The position numbers and the translations under genes are program-made. Of a stretch of 64,000 nucleotides of DNA, positions 21,579-32,538 are shown piece by piece. The notes beneath the pieces are model-generated. The model saw nothing but the letters and a program-made list of their open reading frames with translations, made no database searches and had not been told where the DNA came from. The stretch comes from Knoxdaviesia capensis (lineage: Eukaryota; Ascomycota; Sordariomycetes; Microascales; Gondwanamycetaceae), in the NCBI GenBank assembly GCA_001510575.1, contig LNGK01000005.1:848466-912465 (forward strand), in the 5' to 3' direction. Positions within the stretch are counted from its first letter, which is position 1. Every line of letters begins with the position of its first letter.

Positions 21579-24331
21579 ATGGCATCCCCCTTTGGTGGCG
21601 GGAAATCTCATATATCTCCTGAATACTCTTTCCACAGCCCTGTTTCGCTTGAAGATTGCCAACAGGACTCGGCCAAAATTCTCGATGTTGGAGACAGTCG
21701 TGTCTATGCACTTGAAAACGACCTGTCTGCTGTCGTCCCTCTAAGTCGCACGTATATCCAAGACAGCATACATTCGGTCTGTCCGCCCCAAATTCATCTG
21801 AAAGCTCAACGAAGCAACAGACTCCTGGATATCGACTTTTCCTCCCACCCCGTCCCGACCGAAGAGCACATCGAGGAACCAGAGACTACACAGAGATTGG
21901 CTTGGTTGGCAAGCTCTAACTTAGAGAATGACGTTTGGGATCTGCTGGAGAATAAGCAACGAGGAGGCTTCTATGAAAAACTCAAGGTGGAGCTTCCCAT
22001 TTTGCGAGACAGCTACCCATCAGATGGCGATTGGTTTCAATGCCAGGGTTCTTCACGACGGGATACCACTATCAACAGCCGCCGCATCCCCTTGGACCCC
22101 GTCGACGAAGACTCGGACGAGGGCATGGGCTTTCCAGACTGGGCGTTGGTTCTGGATATGGAGTACCAGCATCAGATCGGGCAAGGGTTGGTGACTGAAT
22201 CGGATTTTGACGGGAACACCGCCTTCAACTTACAACTTGATGACGAGATTGACTCTCTTCCGGTATGATATTGTGTGCACTTACTTCAAACACCTCCATT
22301 CTGTCCTAACGTTTCCAACAGGTTCGCGTTAGGCCATTCACCCCGCCCCTGAGCCCCCTGCTTTTGGCCGTAGAGCCATTCGTCCCCGATGAGGCAACCT
22401 GCCATATCGACTTGCTCTCGGACGGGAGCTCGATGATGAGTCTGGATTTGAAAACGACACACGAGATTCTGCGAGAGGATCTCGATGATCCAGGCTTGGA
22501 GTGGAGTGCGTCAGATATCCCGTCATCTTCTGAGCCACTGAACAGGTCAAAAACAACAGACTGCAGGGTGGAACCGCCACTGTTTCCACAAGAAACCCTA
22601 GCCAAAAAGACGGCAGGTCCGGGAGCCCATGATGTTATTAAAAACGCCACGATAAGTCCATGGTTTGCTCAGAAACAGGTTCCCAGCCCAGCGTATGACG
22701 AGGAAGAAGCCGATCTGAATGACTTTTTCCAGGCTGCAGCTGATGACTTGGATAAGAGAATCGCAACTGAACAGCTCAGTGTTGTTGACGGTCTAGCCAG
22801 AGTGCCGGTTCCGGTGCTCAGTCCGGTTCTGAGCGAGGCGACGCCAATTCAGAGATCGTGCAAAGAGCACTTTGCGTCGATTGTGCGGCCTGGAAAGTCA
22901 GATATTCTGAGACACCTTTGCAAGCCGGCAACTCAGAGCCAGACGGACAGGCTCAGATGGTTGCCATTTATTGGAAAGAGCCTGTCGATTTCACCGAACG
23001 AAGATATAGCTGACGCCGACACTGACCGCTGGCTGGTGAACCTTCCAACAGAAGCGGATGATGATACCCGTATCCATCCCGTGAAGGGTATCGGCCTCGA
23101 CAGCCTGCGAGATGACAACGACGTTTTGACACCACATACCATTCCGGCCACAACAGCCCCCATTTCAGTGACGATTCCACCTCGAGTTCCCAGTGTAGCT
23201 CCTGGCACTGACACGAGTCCATTGATGGAGTATATGAGGAAGCACAAGGCTGATACGCCAGCGCAAAACCTGTCAGATGCAGTGGCAGCCAAACGCCCAC
23301 GTGTGCGACCGGCAAAGTCTTACTTGATGCCGGAGGAGGGATGCAATCGAGTTTCTCACCTTCTGGACCGACATCTGGGGACCAGAAACGTCGTGGTAAA
23401 TAGGGAAACTGATGTCAGAAGCGGGTTCTTCTCTGTAAGTTCCGAACCAAAAAAGGCTACAGAAGAAAGAGAGCCCCCCAAGAAAAACGCCCCTACTGTT
23501 CCTGTCACACAGGCAAAGGCTGAATTGGGGTACCCAACTGCCCTATCCCTCAAGGGCAGCTCACGACACATTATATCGACGACATTGGGAGTCAGCCTAG
23601 CCAGGCAGATCGAGAAACAGCTTCCCAAAGTGGAGTTTATGGATCGAGATTTCACACTGAATGATACAGTGGTGTGGGAACGAGGCAAAGCCCAGGTGAA
23701 AACAGTCACCTCGAAATTGGCTTTCGAGGCAGACATTGCCGTCTCGCCCAAAACGGGAATTATTGTGGCCAGCATGATGCAAATCCGGCAGAAACCGCTT
23801 CCTGGAGTCTCCAAGCAGGCACAGCTTCAAATACGGGTGGCTAATGCGAGCAAGCTTTATAGTAAGCTGGTGGTCCTGGTGCCTGATGATAATACGACTG
23901 CAGAGCAGCCGGGGAAAATGCTAGCAAACACCGCTGACACGGAAGCGTTTGCGGCATTCCAGGCGTTTGCTTCAAGTCTTCCGCACGCCGTCAACGTCTA
24001 CTACATCGCAGATGGGTCTCAGCAATCTGTGGCCAAGTGGATTGCATCGCTTATCTGCCAGCACAACCACGAAGGCGCTCAGGTGCAGCGCTATATCAAG
24101 ATGGCACCGTCGAAATGGGAGGTGGTGTTTAGACTTGCAGGGCTGAATGTGTTTGCGGCGCAAGTGGCGTCGGAGGTTGTGAGTGAGAAGTCTCTGGGCG
24201 AGTTTTGTAGGATGGGGGCCGGGCAAAGAGCGGCGGTGCTGATGGAATACTTGGGGGAAGAGCGGTTGGCGGGAATTGCTGCTCGAGCATTTGATATGCG
24301 ATGTACAAGTGACTTGCTTGATGATATTTAG
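21579..24331 (+). CDS. DUF7102-type fungal protein, possible ZIP2/SHOC1-like meiotic factor
   Basis: Two exons, 21579-22262 and 22322-24331 (59-nt intron, gtatga...acag, phase 0), give 897 residues. The N-terminal 620 residues are acidic and probably disordered. The C-terminal part (about 640-897) looks folded: HIISTTLGVSLARQIEKQLP, then alternating strands and helices (FEADIAVSPKTGIIVASMMQ, LYSKLVVLVPDD), and a final segment WEVVFRLAGLNVFAAQVASE followed by GEFCRMGAGQRAAVLMEYLG. I recall this arrangement from fungal proteins labelled DUF7102. Its layout, a nuclease-like fold followed by a helix-hairpin-helix-like end, is like that of the XPF-like meiotic crossover proteins ZIP2/SHOC1. No XPF active-site ERKxxxD motif is visible, so a non-catalytic role would be expected. 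Family assignment is moderate, meiotic role is inference. It converges on the WD-repeat gene with only 104 nt between stops. Confidence 0.75.
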
Positions 24332-24435
24332 CAATATCTGAGCTGGAGATATGTAGTAAACGATATAACTGCAGCCCTGGTTTCGCGAATACCAGTTCAA
24401 AGAGTTCGAAGTGTGGCCGACGGGTGCGCCAATGT

Positions 24436-25818
24436 TCATTCATCTGACTGAGATGACTGTGACGACGAAATGCTCCAGATCTTGACTCCAGATACGCCAA
24501 CATTCTTGAGCGGAGGAGACACAGTGGTAGAGCCAGAATCAATATGAGCCTCCAGTTCACCACTGCTGAGCGGTTCCCATGAGCCACCACACGTGGCCAC
24601 GACAGCCCCGCTGGAGTGCAAGCCCGTCGAGCCGACGGCACAGTCATGCGCCTGCCACTCCCAATCGGCATCAAGCGGGCCCTCAGCCGCCGCCGCATGC
24701 TCCCACACCTGAACGACACCGTCCGCACCGCCCGCCCACACCTCAAACCCGGCGGCGCCACCAGCAGCAGCGGGGAAGACGTCGCAGGCAAGGCGCTGGC
24801 TAGACAGCGGCCCGCGGCGCGGGAGCACGCAGACCGGCTGCCCCGACCCGCGCACATCGTACACCAGCAGGCCGGAGCTCTGCCGCTCGTTGACAACGAG
24901 GTACCGCGCACACGGGCTCCACGCCAGCTGCATGATCCCCGAGCCGCGCGAGCGCGCGTCGGCGGCAGCAGGCGCCACGCTCCACGTGGCCGCCGCGTCG
25001 GACGCGCGGTGGATGTCGTACAGGCCGATCCAGCGCGTCCACGTGCCGGCGGCCAGCATGCCGGAGTCCGGCTCAACGGCGAGCGCCGAGACTGTGCCCT
25101 TCATGCCCACGCCGCCGCCCTTTGCAATGTGGCGGCGCGACGGGATGGTGGGCACTGTGAGCACGGGCCCGTCGGACCCGGGCCGCGAGATGTCGAACAC
25201 GTCGAGGCGGTTGGATGAGCCGCACACGAAGTGGTGGCCGGGGGGCAGCCACAGCATCGACATGGGCTGGATGAAGGCCTCGGTCTCGTGGCGGATCAGC
25301 TTGTACGAGGCGAGCGGCGCGGTGGTGGTGGTCGCCGGCGACACGGTGGGGGCCGGGGATGCCGGCGGGTCTTCGCGTGGCGGGAACACGTGGTACAGCT
25401 GGATGGGGCGGTCCTTCACGCCGACCAGCACGGTCTGGGAGGATGCATCCTGCAGCGAGAAGGCCGGACACGGACACACGGCCTGTGTTGTGCCGGGGAG
25501 CTGGAGCGTGCTGTACGGGTGCAGAGTGTGTGGGGTGTCGGAGTCTGCGGAGAGGAGGTCTTGCGGGAGGACGTAGGTGGAAATGGTGTTGTTGCAGGAC
25601 GATGAGATTACTGTGGTGCCGTCGGCCGTCCAGCGCGCATCCCGGAACGATGATGTTGACGGAGCCGGAGACGGAAGTAAAGCTGTGGTAGCTACCAGAG
25701 TGGTGAAGGGAGTGATGGATGGCGTATGAGGCAGTAAAGGGGAGTGATGACTGCTGCTAGTATTTCCTGGACCGGAAGGTTCACTTCCTTGAGCTGTATC
25801 ATCTATAGGGGTGTCCAT
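24436..25818 (-). CDS. SWT21: WD-repeat protein of the WRAP53/TCAB1-SWT21 family
   Basis: A single exon of 460 residues. Blade-like segments can be followed: FRDARWTADGTTVISSSCNN (about 57-77), LVGVKDRPIQLYHVFPPRED, then the hallmark segment RHETEAFIQPMSMLWLPPGH with FVCGSSNRLDVFDISRPGSD, then GTVSALAVEPDSGMLAAGTW, IMQLAWSPCARYLVVNERQS and AGFEVWAGGADGVVQVWEH. The order and the VFDISRPG element match human WRAP53/TCAB1, which brings small Cajal-body RNAs and telomerase RNA to their places, and yeast Swt21, a splicing-linked factor. Which role applies here cannot be read from the sequence. TTAGGG-type motifs lie about 95-125 nt upstream of the start. Confidence 0.8.
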   Translation of the reverse strand: MDTPIDDTAQGSEPSGPGNTSSSHHSPLLPHTPSITPFTTLVATTALLPSPAPSTSSFRDARWTADGTTVISSSCNNTISTYVLPQDLLSADSDTPHTLHPYSTLQLPGTTQAVCPCPAFSLQDASSQTVLVGVKDRPIQLYHVFPPREDPPASPAPTVSPATTTTAPLASYKLIRHETEAFIQPMSMLWLPPGHHFVCGSSNRLDVFDISRPGSDGPVLTVPTIPSRRHIAKGGGVGMKGTVSALAVEPDSGMLAAGTWTRWIGLYDIHRASDAAATWSVAPAAADARSRGSGIMQLAWSPCARYLVVNERQSSGLLVYDVRGSGQPVCVLPRRGPLSSQRLACDVFPAAAGGAAGFEVWAGGADGVVQVWEHAAAAEGPLDADWEWQAHDCAVGSTGLHSSGAVVATCGGSWEPLSSGELEAHIDSGSTTVSPPLKNVGVSGVKIWSISSSQSSQSDE

Positions 25819-26493
25819 GGTGGATCATGTGAAGGGTTGAGTTGATGGAACAGTTGAAGGTTTCTCGTTTGCTTGGTGGCTGGCCGAGATTTTATAGGGG
25901 CCTGATATCGTTTAGGGTTAGCCACGATATCTCAGACCCTAAGGTACAACTCACCCACTACTTGTGCGAGTAAAAACAAGTCGCAACAATCGTGGGGCGT
26001 GGCACGAGTAACTTAATCCAACACAACTCCTAATCCAACCCAGAAACATTCGTAAAACACGATAAAATCACAGCTGTATACTTGTAAGAACCTCTGGTTT
26101 GAGTAAATGCAACGTTAAATACAAACGAAAGCCTCCCCAGCCTCGGAGCTGTTGCCGAAAAAATTTCCACCGTCTACTACTCAATATATGATTTGCCCCT
26201 CAAGAGAGATCGAGGCTACACTATGTGTATCCAAATCTTGTCTTCTTGATGTGTATCTCACGGACTTTCTGTCTCTCTGTGCTCGAGAAAAAAAAAAGAA
26301 AACCAAACGAACGAACGAACAATGATGATACTTCTGAGATAAGAAACCAGCGCTCCCCTATGACCATCCGTCTTCTAAACCACACACACATTTGACTAAC
26401 ACCCACCCCTAACCCTAAGGGCGGTGGTGTTTCGTTACACGGCTCCAACCGGGACTCATCCGATAGCTCTAAGATGGAGGGGTTAATTTCTTA
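25819..26493. promoter_or_regulatory. Upstream region of the WRAP53-like gene with TTAGGG-type motifs
   Basis: This 675-nt region carries tttagggtta at 25911-25920 and gaccctaagg at 25935-25944 (inverted orientation), each next to a gatatc element. A further cluster cccctaaccctaaggg lies at 26406-26421, on the 3' side of the TmpA-like gene. No gene was found. Confidence 0.45.
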
Positions 26494-28956
26494 TTAGAAG
26501 TCCCAAAGCGTACCGAACGCATTCATGCCAACTACGCGAGACACGTCGTTAGTATGTGTGGTCCCAAGCAGCGGAATGAAGAAGGTATATTATACATACA
26601 CTCACGGCACCCCTGCATCATCTCATCGTTGCCCTGGCGGTTCGACGTGATGAAGATGACCTCGGCGCCAAAGCTGTGATAGGTGTCCCTGAGAAGCTGC
26701 ACAGTGTTCGGGCGGCCGCCGCGCTCCTTGGAGTCCCACAGGATCATGCGGTCGGGCGGGATGTTCTTGTGGATGAGCCCGGAGATGGTGGGCCCGAAGG
26801 TCTTCTCCTGGTCGGAGCCGATCCAGATCAGGAACCAGTTCTCGCTCTGGATGCAGGTCGACAGCGCCGCGCCGATGCCCGTGCCGGTGCAGATGCGGAT
26901 GCCGCGCTTGAACATGGCCGAGGCGTGTCCCACACCGGCTGAGAAGGGGCTGTTAGTTCGGGGAACGAAATGCCGAGATAGAAACGGGGTTGCTCGGCGC
27001 CACCCGGCGGGAACGGGGCCGGACTTACCGAACTTGAGCTCGCGCGTCCAGACGTGTGTGGGGGGATCCTCCACAAGGCCCTTGGTGAAGTCGCCCTGCA
27101 CGCCGCAAATCATGTAGTGGTACTTGGCCTTGCGGCCCTCGCTGATAATGCCGAAGGCGTGGTACTCCATGATCGAGGTGCGGCTGATTCGTCCCAGCAG
27201 ACCCTGCTGCATGCCGCGCTCAAACCGCAGAATAGCCACCCGGGGAGAAGGCTAGATACACAATGCCGTGTTAGTGAGAAGGCCGAGGAGTGCCCCGCAA
27301 TATGGAAATAAGAGTACTGACAATTTCAACCTCTACGGGCACCCTCCGGAGAGTGACCCAGGGGCAGGCGATGCTATCGTGGGACGTTCATGTTAATAAC
27401 AGCCACAAGATATCACTATAAGAGAGAAAAGGGGAAGACTGACAACATCGTCATCAGAACGGCAAACCAGAGCTCCTGAGCGCTGATCAACGCATAGGTG
27501 TCAAGCCGCCATGCGCCGGTCCTGATATCGTACGTGTTTCCAAGAATCACGAAAGTCCAGGTTGTCTGTATGGCCGAGTCTCAATTAGCCAGATGGAAAT
27601 CTCCCACCAAGGAGTTCCCCCCCAGATATGGACGCATTGAACTTACCGCAAGGCCGAGCCAACCAATGAACCGGTGGTGGGTTTCAAACACATTGTGATG
27701 GTAACTGAAGAGAACATTAGCCACATCCTCATGAAATCAGACAGACAACTGCCGCTCGTGCAAGGCCAAAGACTTACTTGCGGACCCACGGGAACGCGCT
27801 CATAATGGAAATAATTACAAACACGTTCGTGATAACGCCAGTAGCAATTACCGAAACATGCTGGATCGACGCATGGCGAATAATATCGACGACCTTAAAC
27901 ACCAGCCAGCTATATCAGAGGAAATCCGACCAAATTATCACAGTGTTAGCTATTAGCCTAAACGGAGCCCCTATATATTCCTTTCTCCCACCACGCACAA
28001 GCAGCAGAATTGAAAAAAAATAGAAAGATTGCCGCTGCCGTGTGTATGGGGTTGAATATTTCCGGAAAAAAGAATCCTTTCGCTTACCCTGCTCCCGAGA
28101 GCGCACAGCCGGAGTGAATCCCGCCAACGTGCTGCAGAGCTGAAGTGGCTGCCATTTTGAAGCATATCGGTGCCCACTAGATGCATGAACGCTCTCGGAG
28201 CTCGCGGAGTAATCCGGAGATACAGAGCCTAAGAGTCAGTTATGAAGATCATGGGAGGGGAACTCAAGAATGAGGATAGCAATGCTATATCAAAAGAGAC
28301 ACTCAAAAAGGAAAGTAAAAGGGGGGGGAAGTTAGACTGACACCGCGCAGGCCGTAAATGGCAATTGTGTATAGGATTCGCAGAAACAGCTCGTTCCGCA
28401 TGAGAACAGCACACAACAAATTCCCCAGCACGAGAGCGCCGAGGTGGTTTTCCGCATAGGGGAATTTCCCGAGCGCCGCCAGGATGACGCCGGTGAGATT
28501 CAGCAGCGTCACGAAGGTGAAGAACTTGCGGTAGGTGCTGAACCACAGCTGGAACAGGATCCAGCGGCTGACTTTGCGTTTCTTGGCCGCGGCCGCCGGC
28601 GAGGTCTGCTGCTGGGGCTTCTTCGTGAGCACGGTGGGCGACGGGGCCACGGGCGGCTTGTCGTCGGACGGCGACGCGAGGCCGCGCCACCCCTTCGGCC
28701 AGCTGAGCGTGAGGGCCGGCTCGCCGGGGAACGGCGTGATGCCCTCGTGGATGGGCGACACAGGCGTGGCGAACGACGTCTCGATGTGCAGGGCGGAGGC
28801 GTGCGACCTCTTCTCGTTCAGCGTGGTCGACAGCGACGGGTTGGACGGGGCCACCGCCAGCGTCAGCGAGCTGGCGTCGAACAGGCCCTTCTCGGCATCG
28901 TCGAGGTCGTTGTGGCGGCTGCCTGGCGACGGCGACCAGTCCCCTCTGGACGACAT
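26494..28956 (-). CDS. tmpA: TmpA-like integral membrane flavoprotein
   Basis: Nine exons (28956-28342, 28176-28088, 27909-27778, 27704-27647, 27565-27444, 27373-27322, 27251-27029, 26938-26606, 26531-26494) give 553 residues with all phases closing. Residues 1-130 are a polar cytosolic tail. Several membrane helices follow (about 131-165, 172-205 and further ones around VVDIIRHASIQHVSVIATGV), with histidines in LQHVGGIHSGCALSG and NYHHNVFETHHRFIGW that could bind haem. The soluble C-terminus is ferric-reductase-like: ICTGTGIGAALS (447-458) is a nucleotide-binding loop, and ILWDSKERGGRP and AFGTLWDF are conserved in the TmpA group. In Aspergillus nidulans TmpA is a plasma-membrane flavoprotein that promotes conidiation; the same module ends some NRPS-like enzymes. 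Four introns use GTCAGT or similar donors. The first intron required choosing GTCAGT over an overlapping GTGTCA to keep phase. Family call is good; orthology to tmpA itself is less sure. Confidence 0.85.
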
Positions 28957-29546
28957 CGTGGTGGTCCGCACACTGGAGGTGTGTGGCTGCTGTGTGTGTG
29001 TGTGTTGGGTTGTGTGAGGGGGAGAGGGGAGAGAGAAAGGTAAAGAGGAGTTTATATGCGTGTGACGAGAACAACCAACAGCACGGGGAGGGAACAGGGA
29101 CACAGAGACAAAGATGAAAAGAGCCAAGCAAAGGAAAAGGTCACTACCTAACACAGGCTCGGACAGCGGGCTGTTTAGACAAAGATCCTGGAGTTCTTAT
29201 GGAAAGTCTCAGTGTGGGGGGAAGCTTGTCTGAACCCGACGGCTTAGAGAAGAAAGGAAGCAGAATCACTCGAAGAAGAGATGAAGAAAAAGGAAGAACA
29301 ACATGAGCCCGAGGGAGAAGCCAGGACGCGGGCTATGATGATAAATAAAAAACCGAGAGTCCGCCCGTGGGGAGAGAACCACCAAGCACGGGCAACGACT
29401 CCATGGAGGGGGTACAGCAGGGAATTAGAGTGATATGTGAGCGAGAATGCGAGCAGCGTATATGGAGGTGTATGGACAAGCTACATATCAAAAGAGAGAG
29501 GCGTGGGCGGACGGGGGCCCCGATATTCTCCGGTCCCACGATCCGC

Positions 29547-29570
29547 GAGAGAGAGAGAGAGAGAGAGAGG
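29547..29570 (+). repeat. (GA)n microsatellite
   Basis: Uninterrupted GA dinucleotide run in the long intergenic region. Confidence 0.95.
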
Positions 29571-32497
29571 CAGCATAGCAAGACATTAGCAAGAGCAGGA
29601 TACGGAGACAATGTGGAGAGTGCTTAACGCCAGCTCTGACCAAGCATAGCGACGAACAGGGCCTTGCTTGCAATCCTGAGAGAAACAGAGGGATGGCCCG
29701 ATGGAGGCAAACTATAAGTCAAGCAGACGTGCCATCTTGGCCTTCCAAGACGGCCCACGCACCCTCTCTTTCCCCCTCCATGGCGAATCCTGGAGCATGA
29801 GCGCAGTGACAGGACAAACCCACTGCACGCCATGCCGGCCGCCACTTGAAGAGGGTCTGGGGAGGAGGGGGGTGGGGGGGGGTTCTTTTTCCAAAGCTAA
29901 AGAAGGGTTCACGACCGGGCCGTAATATACGCAGATAGATCAGGCTGGGGCAGTGGGGAATGGGGAAGAGGACAGCTGGAGGGAGGGAGGGGGTTGTGGG
30001 GTGGTGTGGTGTGCCGTGAAGATCGGGGTGCGATATCATGGCCGACAGTATGGCGTGGGAGGGGTCATCCAGGTGGAGGAGAAGAAGGTATACGACCAAC
30101 AGAGAGGACAGAAGGGAATCCGGGGACCTGGAGAGCGAGAACGACCCGAGGAGGGAGGAGTGTCCTCGGCTTGTTTCAGGGAGGGAACTGAAGTGTAGAG
30201 TACCGAGGGACTCTCTTTTCTTTGCTCATTCTTATTTAGATTGCACCTACATATATCGAACCATCTCGTGGTCTTCTGGACGGACGGAGAAGCTCATCGA
30301 CATATTGCACCACGATGAATCCCGGCTGTCGGTATAAGACGTGAAGAAAAAGCGAGAAAGCAAAAACATTGGCTGTGTGTGACTGGTACCGACGGCGACC
30401 TTGGGTCTATCCCACCCTCTCTCTCTTTCTCTCCAGGATATCGATACGAACAGCCCCAGACACATATTGTCCCAAAGGCACTATATGGACATATAGAGTG
30501 GCTCCATGCCGCTGTGTCTGAGGTATGTTGAGGCATGACCGGAGAGAGACGACCCTCACATCCACACATGCGATTGGAGTATACACTGGGTGTAAGTGGG
30601 AGTCCCAGGACTATGCGGGTTTCCTGCGGCGAGGCAGGGCTGGAAGTAAGCGCAGGTTGAAATGAGTCTGGCACATAATTAGCGGCGGTGTTAAAGCCGG
30701 ACCGCCGTGGCCGAAGATCCGAAATCTTAATATCGAGAATTGTGGTCCCCCTGCAGCAGATATAACGTCAGAGGCCCTGGGAAAGGGGGATACCTTAAAA
30801 ACGAAAAAAATAATTATAATAAGAGAAGTGTGTCTGTTGGGTGGTGCCGTGGCCTCAGTACTAGCCAGTACTCGTTCGCGAAAAGAAAAAAAAAATAAGA
30901 ATAATCTCAGTGATAGTGCTGTTATTACCTGTATATCTGTTCCTCATATACGACAAAAATATAAGGTACGCATGTGTGTTTATGGCAAAATTTCCTCGAT
31001 AAAGCCACACGCAATTATCCAGATTAACCCCCAGATTTTTCTCTCTCTCTGTCTCCCTCTCCTTCTTTTTTTTCTTTCTTCCCAGCCTACCCGAAATGCA
31101 CTGCAAAGCATATTCTGCACGTGGGATGCTCGTATAATCTACCCTCTCATGTGTACACCTTGCGCTGGTTTAGTGATTTGCCCGATCAAGAAGTCCCCTT
31201 GCACTGAGATATCACGATCGGACGAACGGGACGGAGCAGGGTCAGGCAGTTACTGATAGGTCGCCCGGGATTCCGTCTAGAGCGAGGAGGAGGCATTTCG
31301 TCATGGGATGTGAAGACTTTTCCTGTGATTGTGGGGGAGACTGGACTTCTGAAAAGTCACGCTCACGAACGAGGAAACGAAGGGGGGGCAAGAACTCGAC
31401 GAACAGGAGGAACCCAGGCCAAGTCTGGATGTAACACCCAAGAACACCGCCGGCTTCCTCTCCGTAGTTCGTCTGTTGTTAAGTTACACTCGTCCCCCTG
31501 TCCCCGACTATTCCCCGTATATTCCTCAACCCCCCGGGTGTCAATCTCCAGATGTATGGCCATTAAAATGATCCGGGGGAACCAGGATATCCTTGTCCTA
31601 CAGAACCGGTGAAGAGGAGAGAGAAGAGAATGTCTGTTCTCAGGAGGGATTTGGAGAAACTCTTCCGCAAAGCTTATCACGACATGCGGCCTCCAACATC
31701 GCGCTGCAGCCAATGATGGCACGGGCTGTTGTAATCAGAGAGAGCCTCATATGCTGCAGACCTGGGGCCCATACAACATAAGAGGGAGTGCTGGGAGGCT
31801 CTTTCGATCTGGACTTACACTCCCCCATGCACCTCACCCCCTCCCTCAAACTGTAAATCTGCACTCCCCTCCACATAGCCACGAATATACCCCCAGGCCC
31901 TCTGCTGTCTCCTCCTTAATCCGGACTTACTCTAACGGGGGAGTGGGAACGGCAGAGAACGAGAAAGAAAGAGAGATAACTTTCCTGATCGTATGGCCCG
32001 ATCAGCAATCTATCATGGCGTCATTTACTTATAACACCGGCATGCCTGGAAAACACGACCAAGGCATAACACGAAGTGATCGCGGACATTTCCAAGCCGT
32101 CCCACGGCCAGAGATTTTCTTGTATCCAAGTCTGGGGTCTGGGGAAAGGCAAGTGCGGAAGGTCGCCCAGAACAGCATGGAAGGTAAGTGCCGCGGTGAT
32201 ATAGACCAATCGGGATAATTGACTGGGTCAGAGTGGCTGCTCTGGGGTCGCATAACAAGCCATATTCGGATGGGCCTATATCCTCGCGGGCCAGAGGAGA
32301 GGAGGGGCAGAACGTGAGGAAGCAGAAGGACGTCTGGGGTTTACTGCTCTCTCGCGATTACCGCGTGATGGGGGGAATCTGAGTGAGGGCGCGCCTGTCT
32401 CCAAAGATATGAATAAGAAGAAATTTAAGGAATAAATCTTCCAGCCGGGGCGAAGATCGGATCCGAAATACATCGAATCCTTGCCAAGGGCAAACGA

Positions 32498-32498
<1 letters not shown>

Positions 32499-32535
<37 letters not shown>
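32499..32535 (+). repeat. (CA)18 microsatellite
   Basis: Uninterrupted CA dinucleotide run of about 37 nt. Confidence 0.95.

Positions 32536-32538
<3 letters not shown>

Noticed and set aside
28229..29131. 300-residue ORF overlapping the first exon of the TmpA-like gene
   Set aside because: Wrong frame; it lacks the membrane helices and breaks the conserved splice phases.
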